From Dasypus novemcinctus (Eukaryota > Chordata > Mammalia > Cingulata > Dasypodidae), in the NCBI RefSeq assembly GCF_030445035.2, contig NC_080683.1, positions 89,551,675-89,615,674 on the forward strand: DNA of 64,000 bases, written 5' to 3'. The notes beneath the pieces were generated by a model that was given only the letters and a program-made list of their open reading frames with translations, was not told the origin of the DNA and ran no database searches. The position numbers were made by a program, and so were the translations under genes. Shown here in pieces: positions 56,810-64,000 of the stretch; positions within the stretch are counted from its first letter, which is position 1; the number at the start of each line of letters is the position of its first letter.

Positions 56810-59745
56810 AAAAAAGTTAGTAAAATAGGTTTTGAAGGTGAATGACTCTACCCCTGCCTGGAAACAAGGATCCCTTCTCTGATAAGTGGAGCACTGCACT
56901 TGGTACAAAGTGGTGATCCAATTGGTAAATTTTCTCTGGCAGTGAATTGGGATGGTATATTAGTGGAAGTGAAGGCATTGGTGAGATTTAATTAGCAACG
57001 GAGAAATATGGGAAAATAATAACTATAAGAGCAATGGAATTGGATGCATTGACACTCAGGAGAAAGATAACAAAAAACCTGAGAGCAATTAATTGTCAAT
57101 TGAAAATTAAAAATACATATTAAAGAGCCTCCTTGGTAGCATAAAAAGAGACTCAATTCTTGCAATAGAAGGGCAGAAAAGTTGAAGACCATGAGCTGGA
57201 TTTAAACATCAGAGAAGTTGATTTACAGGGAATGATAAACTCCCAACAGACACAAGTCTTCTTCTCTGAAGCCTGGGCTCTGGTTGGGAAAGAATAGGAT
57301 GAGGTCCTATGGGATGATATGAACTGATGTACCCTAAATTTTTAAATTCCTACATTCCCCTGAATCCACTGAACCTGTAAAAATGGCCTCCCTCTCCTTA
57401 TTAAAAAATAATATATTCTCCCCCTTGATTAGAAGTGATGCCAAAGTCTCTTTTGTAAAATCCAACAGGCCAACATCTGCCCCTAGCTTCACTGCTGGAC
57501 GCATGGTATTTAACTAGAGTTATATCACAATATAACTCACATGCCATTTACTTAGGCCTGATAAGTGAAAAAGGTCTTGTGCCTTAAAACAGCTATAAAG
57601 CTTAGCATGTGCCAGCAAATATAGGGAGAGTATGCACTGAAGTTGCTTGCTCAAGGAGACTGGAACACACAACAAAATAAGGGAAAAATTAATGGGTTAT
57701 GAGTACTATCCCAGGATACAAGATTTAATACCATGGCAAGCACTAGAGAACATTGTGTTAATTCATTTTTGTATACTCCCCAGAAGCACAAAAAAATGAT
57801 CATTCAAGTTAACTGATGTTGAAATGCCAGAAGTGCTGTGGCAGGTGGTGGAAGGAGATACTAAAAAATTTAGAGAAGTGGCCTAATGGAGGGTTATATT
57901 ATGTAAGGTGGAAAACTCACTAGATGGTTATATTCCATGAGAGAGCCGTATTTATCAGGTCATAAGGAATGTGCTGGTGAGAGGAGAATAATCACTGCTA
58001 AAATGATCAGTGGTGTAGCTCAGGACTGATGGTAAGAGAAATCATTATAGCACAAGCTTACTGGTAACAATGGGGATGATAAGACCCTAAAGCAATAGAT
58101 ATTAAGTGAGATCATTTAACCATCAGAAGTCAAAGATGGCAAAGGTGGGAGAAGCAGGCAGAGTCCTGAGTGAATCTAGCCAAGATAGCAAATAAAAATG
58201 AATATCATTGCTCAGATAGGTCATGCAAATTAGGGCCGCTCTTTAAGATCTAAAGGATATAAGTGTGATGACCATTGTGGTATTTCAAATTAATACATTC
58301 ATCTATAGCTTACAAAAACCAGATGGATCCTGGAGAATGAAAACAAACTACTGGAAAAACTATCCAAGTAGTAATCCTAATTATAACCTCCATTCTAGAT
58401 GTGTTATCTTTACTAGAACAAATTAATATGGTCTTTGACACATGGTACACAGCCACTGATGTGGTTAGTGTGCATTTGTTTTCATTCCTATTAGAAAAGA
58501 GGATTCAAAACATGTCACATTCACATGGAAATGACGTTTAAGATTTTTTTCCTAGACTATGTTAATGCTATTCTTTTATCTTATAGTAAAGTCCATAGTG
58601 CATGAACATAGAGCATTACACCCATCTACTATATTACTAATATTATGCTAATCAGAGCAAATGAACAATAATTAACTAGCATGTTTGAGCCCTTGGTAAT
58701 AAACACTGTTGGAAGATAATTCTCCAATGATTTTGCATTTCTACAATGCAATGATCTTGCATTTCTACAAGTCTTGACGGCGAGGCACTGACTGTAGGGA
58801 AATCTTTTCAAGGATAGCTGTACAGTAAATAAACTTGGAAAATAGAGATAGTATCTTCCTAAAGAGCAAATGTCTGTCACATTTACCATCCATTATAAAA
58901 ATGTGACTTCCTTAAATTAAGCCTTCCTTTCCTATAATGTAACTCATTTCATGTTCAGGTGTCATCTTCCCCTCCTTTTGTCACTCTGCAGGATTAGGGA
59001 TTTATGAAACCAGTGCAAAAATCCTGATACTCTGGTCACTGTTATTGCTGTGAGTAAAATGTGAGTAATTAAAGTAATAAAAGGGAATCTTATATCTTCT
59101 GCCTTCATCCAGGAAAATGTGCCAGGCTAAGTAAAATCCAACAACTTACACAATTTTTCACGGACAGAAAATGACCATCCCTACCAAGATTCAGAAGCCT
59201 ACCATATCAGTAAAAAATTCAAAGAAGGAGAATTTGGACGCATATCAGCACATACTATCTCAAGTAAAAGATAAATTATTACACTCACTGTGAGTAAGAT
59301 ATCCCAATGCCTTGCAGACCTTTTCAAGTTGTGGAGGCAGAATTTCCCACCTGGTCATACAGCTCTGACTCATAAATTTGATGAAACAAAATGTCTTTAC
59401 CATTGCAGGGTCACAGAGCAGGACAGGACCTGAAACAAGTCCATTCTGTGGTATAAGCAGCCTTCCCACTTCAGCCATAAGATGCAACAGGTCCTTTTAT
59501 ACTAGAAGTATCAAAGGTGGGATAAGATGATGTGTTGAGTTTATGTGAAAATCATAGCACAGACCCCTAGGTTTCAGAGCAAGACCATGCCATCTGTCTA
59601 ATGGGATTATATGCCTTTTAGAAAACTATTTCTGGCATGCTATTTGGCCATTGTAGGCAGAGTGTCCTAGAGACCAAGACACCAAGAGACCATGTGATCA
59701 CAACTGTCCACTATGAACTGACTTCCGTCAGACCCACTAAGTTTT

Positions 59746-60391
59746 GTGTGTTTTTTTTGTTTTGTCATTTTATTTTATTTTTTTGTCTTTATTTTTTAAT
59801 ATTACATTAAAAAAATATGAGGTCCCCATACATGCCCCCCTCACCCCACTCCTCCTCCCATAACAACATTCTCCTCCATCATCATGAGACATTCATTGCA
59901 TTTGGTGAATACATCTCTGAGCACCACTGCATCTCACGGTCAATGGTCCACATCATAGCCCTCACTCTCCTACAGTCCAACCAGTGGGCCATGGGAGGAC
60001 ATACAGTGTCCGGTAACTGTCCCTGCAGCACCACTCAGGACAGCTCCAAGTCCCGAAAAAGCCCTCACATCTCATCTCTTCCTCCCATTCCCTACCCCCA
60101 GCAGCCACCATGGCCACTTTCTCCACACCAATGCCACATTTTCTTCGATTACTAATCACAATAGTTCATGAATAGAATATCAGTAAGTCCACTCTAATCC
60201 ATACACTTTCTCCATCTTGTGGACCTTGGAATGACTGTGTCCACTCCACATCTATACCAAGAGGGGGCTTAGATTCCACATGGATGCTGTATGCAATCCT
60301 CCTGCTTTCAGTTCAGGCACTCTTGGCTCCCTGTTATGGTGGTTGACCTTCTTCAACTCCATGTTAGCTGAGTGGGGTAAGTCCAATAAAC
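59746..60391 (-). mobile_element. L1-like retroposon copy with 17-bp TSD
   Basis: A 646-bp, 5'-truncated copy of the 17,886 family, with T-run and AATATTACATTAAAAAAAT tail at left. CAGACCCACTAAGTTTT (59,729-59,745) and CAGACCCATGAAGTTTT (60,392-60,408) form a 17-bp target duplication with two mismatches, the signature of L1-type insertion. It lies inside the ERVL-class element. It is the least diverged short copy by eye. Confidence 0.85.
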
Positions 60392-60800
60392 CAGACCCAT
60401 GAAGTTTTAAATACAGACATTTAGCAACAATCTATTTTAAGATGGAAATATTACATCTGGGAATGAGAATGAGCAAGATTAGAATGCTAAACAAGCTGCA
60501 TATAGGTAATCAGAACCTCATGCCATCCATTACTTTTGCATTAGGACCTGTCTACTCAAGTCACACACATTATATGGAAACTCTTATGACCAGCAGACAA
60601 AGAAAGAAAAAGCCTGACTTTAGTTCCTAATGAGTTGCCTGAATGTGTGGGCATGAGCTGAAAATGGATGTCTACTACCCCACTCAGAAATGGCTTTGTA
60701 GGACAATAGTGAGGTAATAGTCCCAACTTTCAATGCTTTGGGGTATTCACCTGGTCATCTGCTTTATGGAAAAAGAGAAGTGATCTGAAGTTAAAATATA

Positions 60801-63800
60801 TGTAAATTTGTTAGCAAGACTGAAACTAGTGTGAGGCAAGAGAGGTACCTAAGGTAAAACATGTAAAGAGGCACTCAATCTCAGAATAGTGCAATAGTGC
60901 TTAATCAACTGTATAGGGCCATCTGTTTAGGAGAACAACCAGCCATGGCTGGCAAATTGACAATAACAGACCCATTGAAGACATCAGTCTTAGATAGCAT
61001 CCTATCACCTATAGTGTTTTGGGCAAAATGGGAGCACAATAAAAGATTGTGATTTTTTTGTTTTATTTTGTTGATCCTTTCTCAAAGCCAAAAGATTTAA
61101 ATGTTAATCACTGCATATTTAATTAGAGTGGAAAAGAAAGGAATTAGAAAATCACACTAGCTGCCAATCTCAAATTTCTGCACAGAACAGTAAAGGTACC
61201 ATTAGAAAACGATTGGTGGTACTATAGGGTTAGGCAACTTCCTAGCAAACTTCCTAGCAAACTTAGCAATAAACAGTTAGCCATCTGAAAACTCAAGGCA
61301 GCCATTTCCTTTGGTGGGCTAATATGTAGATAAAGTTTGAAATGAATGCTCTACTTAAACTATTTGTAATCAAAACACCTGCACAATTTAATGTTCATAT
61401 AATACACAGACAAACTCCAGGACAAATGCCAATTGATACTTTCCCATATGTTGGAACTCCTCACGGACCTCACGAAAGCCACCTTAGCTTAGAGAAAAAA
61501 AAAATAGGGTCATCTTTTAAGAAGAAATTTGTAAAATTCTATGAATAAAAAGAGAGGCAAAGCTATGATTTTATGTACGTACTTTTAAAAAATTTTTGAA
61601 ATGCTACTGTGAAGGCAAAATATGCATCCATGTATAAATGAATGAAGTCCACTCTCTTCTCTGGTGATAAGCTAGAAACAAATTGCAATCACTTGTTTGT
61701 ATCCGGTAAGAGTAGTCTCATAGTTTTATTTATTTTTATTTCTTGCGGCTTCACTGAGTCCCTATTTTCAACTTATTCTTTGATTTACTAATGGAGTGAT
61801 GGATAAACTTATGTATTTTTGAGCACATCTCCATGCTTTAGTGTTTTTCATCACTGACATTCTTAGCAAGCAAAATAGTCTATATGTAAACTCAAATAGA
61901 AACAAAATTAAGGAAAGATCATATACACTATTAGACATCGACAATATTAGAATACCATTGACAAGTGTCCATCAATGCTGTATGAATGAATAGCACCTTC
62001 CATCACCTCCAAATTATATTCTCTAATTAGGGAAATAGGACTTTTGGTTTTTTGCTTTGTTCTGTTTTGCTTTTTGTTTTTGGCTAAGCCCTGAATAATA
62101 CCCACCAGAGACATTTCTGTGTTTCAAATTTTTTGCTCATAAAAGAGAGAAAAACACACTAAGTGCTAAGATGGGACAAGTTTTTAATTTACTGATGTCT
62201 GGAAGACCATGTGAAGCTATGATTTGTAAAATTGCATACCACCTTGGATGAAATGAATTTGTGAGCTGTCATTTATTTTGAAAATTAAACTCACTGCCAT
62301 TATGCCAAAGGGTCACAATCATCAATCTGCTTAACATTAGCAACGCCAAGTGTGTCACGGAGAGCTGTGGGTATCTGGCCCAGCAGCCTGCCACTCCACT
62401 GCCTTCCAACAAGCCTCAGACAAACTCAGCATCCCACCTGACAGTGATTTCTTTGTCATTATTGAATGTATTCTTCATCTCTCTTCTGCTTGCTCCCACT
62501 TTGATTGGAAACTCCTGTTTCCTCTCTCTCACTTTCATGCTCTCTGATGAAGTTCTATTTCCTTTTATACTACAGCCAAATATTTCATTTAAATAAAACA
62601 AATCTGCAGTGAATACATTGGAAGATTGTCTACAGAATAAAGAAGACCGTTAGTTTGAAAATATTAGATGTTTTATACAAAAGGTAACATATTAAGATCT
62701 AAAAAGACTTAACTCTTCCATTATTAAAGGTTGTTGATAAGAATTTAATTGTAATGTAGACACAAGAAGGCAACATTTCGTAATCAAAATAACTATTAGC
62801 AAAATGGAACGGAACAGGTTTTATTATTAAAAATTGTGATGTTTTATTTTAAACAGTACAGCAGGAACAACAATAATTTACCATGCCATCATAACAAGGA
62901 AGTTAGCATCAAATATAATAGATAGGAGAATATTGTTGGATCCTACTAATAGAAATGTCTGACTGTATTTTTAAGGAGAAGGTAAAAAGTCTTCAAAGAA
63001 CTTAGAGCTTGTTTCAATTTTTCCTTAAGGAATTCAGGTCCTTGATAAGATAAACTTTGTTCTTTAGAATATGAAGATGACTTTCAAAGTTCCAATTGAA
63101 AGATATTATTAATTTCTGCCTGTAATTTTATTTACTTTAGAAAATTGTCATTTTAATGCTCAAGCATTTGCATTCAATTGTCCAAGTAGGATTTAAAAAC
63201 TGTTAACAAAAAGATAGAAAAAAAAATTGCATACTACAGAGCAAGAAAAAAAAAGTGTGTGTAGGGAAGGATGGAGGGGGAGAAAGGAGAGTAGCAAGTG
63301 GGTTGTGTTCTTATGATTCTATATTGAGGGTTCAGGTTCATCAGGAAGCACAATGAGAGATTCTAGAGATGCACAAAGGTCCTGTGGCCAGTCAGCGGTG
63401 GCCAAGAACTGATATGGTAAATGACTCACAGGCTATGTGTTGCTCATTGGTACTTTTTCACTTGGACTTGTAATTCAAAAAGTACTTGCCAGTTGACAGT
63501 TTTGAGTTAGGGAAATACCGAAAGTGATTCTCTGAACTTCTAAAACATTTTATGTCTTAAATTTGAATTTGATTCCAGCTTTTTTTGTGTGTAAGATATA
63601 AGCTCCAGAACAATCAATTAGTAATAATCTCTACCATCAGAATTTTGCCTGGAATTCACTATTCTGTGAATAGTGCAGAAGTGGGAGTAAGGGTTGTGAC
63701 TATTTTAATAATAAGATAATAAACATATAACATGATCTAAAATTGTGTAGGCCTTTTTACTTAATGGAACTAAGTATACTTTTTTGATTACATAAAGTAG

Positions 63801-64000
63801 AGAATTGAGTAGATACATATGAATGCAGAATTAAATTCTACTAACCTAAAATATCTTTGGGTCAAGTCAACTAAAATTGTCACTCTAAATATTATTATTT
63901 ATCTTTAAGCTCTCAATATTAACAAAATTGTGCCATTGAGTAAATTACTAGTGCTTCTGTCCCAACAAAGAGAAACATGTTTTCATTTTATGGAACAAAT
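60801..64000. other. Repeat-poor interval to window end
   Basis: No gene, RNA or named repeat recognised. A short local duplication of CTTCCTAGCAAA lies at about 61,239-61,262. The block at 62,260-62,600 has balanced composition and no simple sequence. A plus-strand frame of 68 codons at 61,342 ends in a Lys-rich stretch and has no known domain. Confidence 0.45.

Larger units (their letters stand above)
56791..60800 (+). pseudogene. Decayed ERVL-class internal region (HERV16-like)
   Basis: The region follows the LTR and primer site. Gag is too decayed to assign. Reverse transcriptase is seen at 58,310-58,670 as KPDGSWRM near 58,317 and, further on, LLEQINMVFDTWYTATDVVS. The active-site box reads YITNIMLIRANEQ, with codons for YITN at 58,630-58,641, so both Asp of Y-x-D-D are lost. 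The connection and RNase H side seems to continue from 59,280 to 59,728 and past the retroposon insertion to about 60,800, with low certainty. Stops and shifts are many. No 3' LTR is seen. Confidence 0.6.

Noticed and set aside
59260..59487. 75-codon minus-strand frame with a protein-like look
   Set aside because: It is antisense to the likely RT connection region of the plus-strand ERVL-class element.

Overview
This window looks like ordinary intergenic or intronic DNA from a placental mammal. It is AT-rich and packed with interspersed repeats, and I found no host protein-coding exon. Open frames are short. The longest, 197 codons, lies inside a retroposon. Several tRNA-derived SINEs with the 'GGATGTGGCTCA' type head (the armadillo DAS-SINE pattern) and lineage-specific MaLR-type LTRs and L1 3' ends point to a xenarthran, most likely an armadillo or close relative. 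That assignment rests on recognition of repeat families, not on a search.

Layout. 0-5.5 kb: a MaLR LTR plus internal region (minus), split by a SINE, then a plus-strand L1 with a MaLR LTR inside. 5.5-17 kb: old L2 and MIR fragments, two MaLR LTRs with exact 5-bp target duplications, an old L1 split by a hAT relic, and a perfect 53-bp tandem duplication. 17.1-24.1 kb: one old minus-strand L1 broken by four LTRs and one younger retroposon, including a compact, GC-rich solo LTR with a 6-bp duplication. 24.7-26.7 kb: an LTR split by an L1. 27.6-33.6 kb: a decayed ERV-L provirus (minus) with 5' LTR, leucine-type primer site, gag, protease, reverse transcriptase, RNase H, integrase and dUTPase remains, abutting an MLT1 LTR where its 3' LTR should be. 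37.1-39.8 kb: two retroposon copies, an LTR inside an LTR, and a dimeric SINE. 45.7-46.3 and 50.5-50.9 kb: SINEs. 48.57 kb: a U6 snRNA pseudogene. 54.4-60.8 kb: L1 fragments, then an LTR16-like LTR and a second decayed ERVL-class pol on the plus strand, broken by a fourth retroposon copy with a 17-bp target duplication.

Repeat-poor stretches (34.3-36.7, 39.8-45.7, 48.7-54.4 and 60.8-64 kb) hold nothing I can name. If the window has host function, non-coding regulatory elements there are the likeliest place. I did not find a convincing new biological system. The best material is the record of nested insertions and the two damaged ERVL-class elements.
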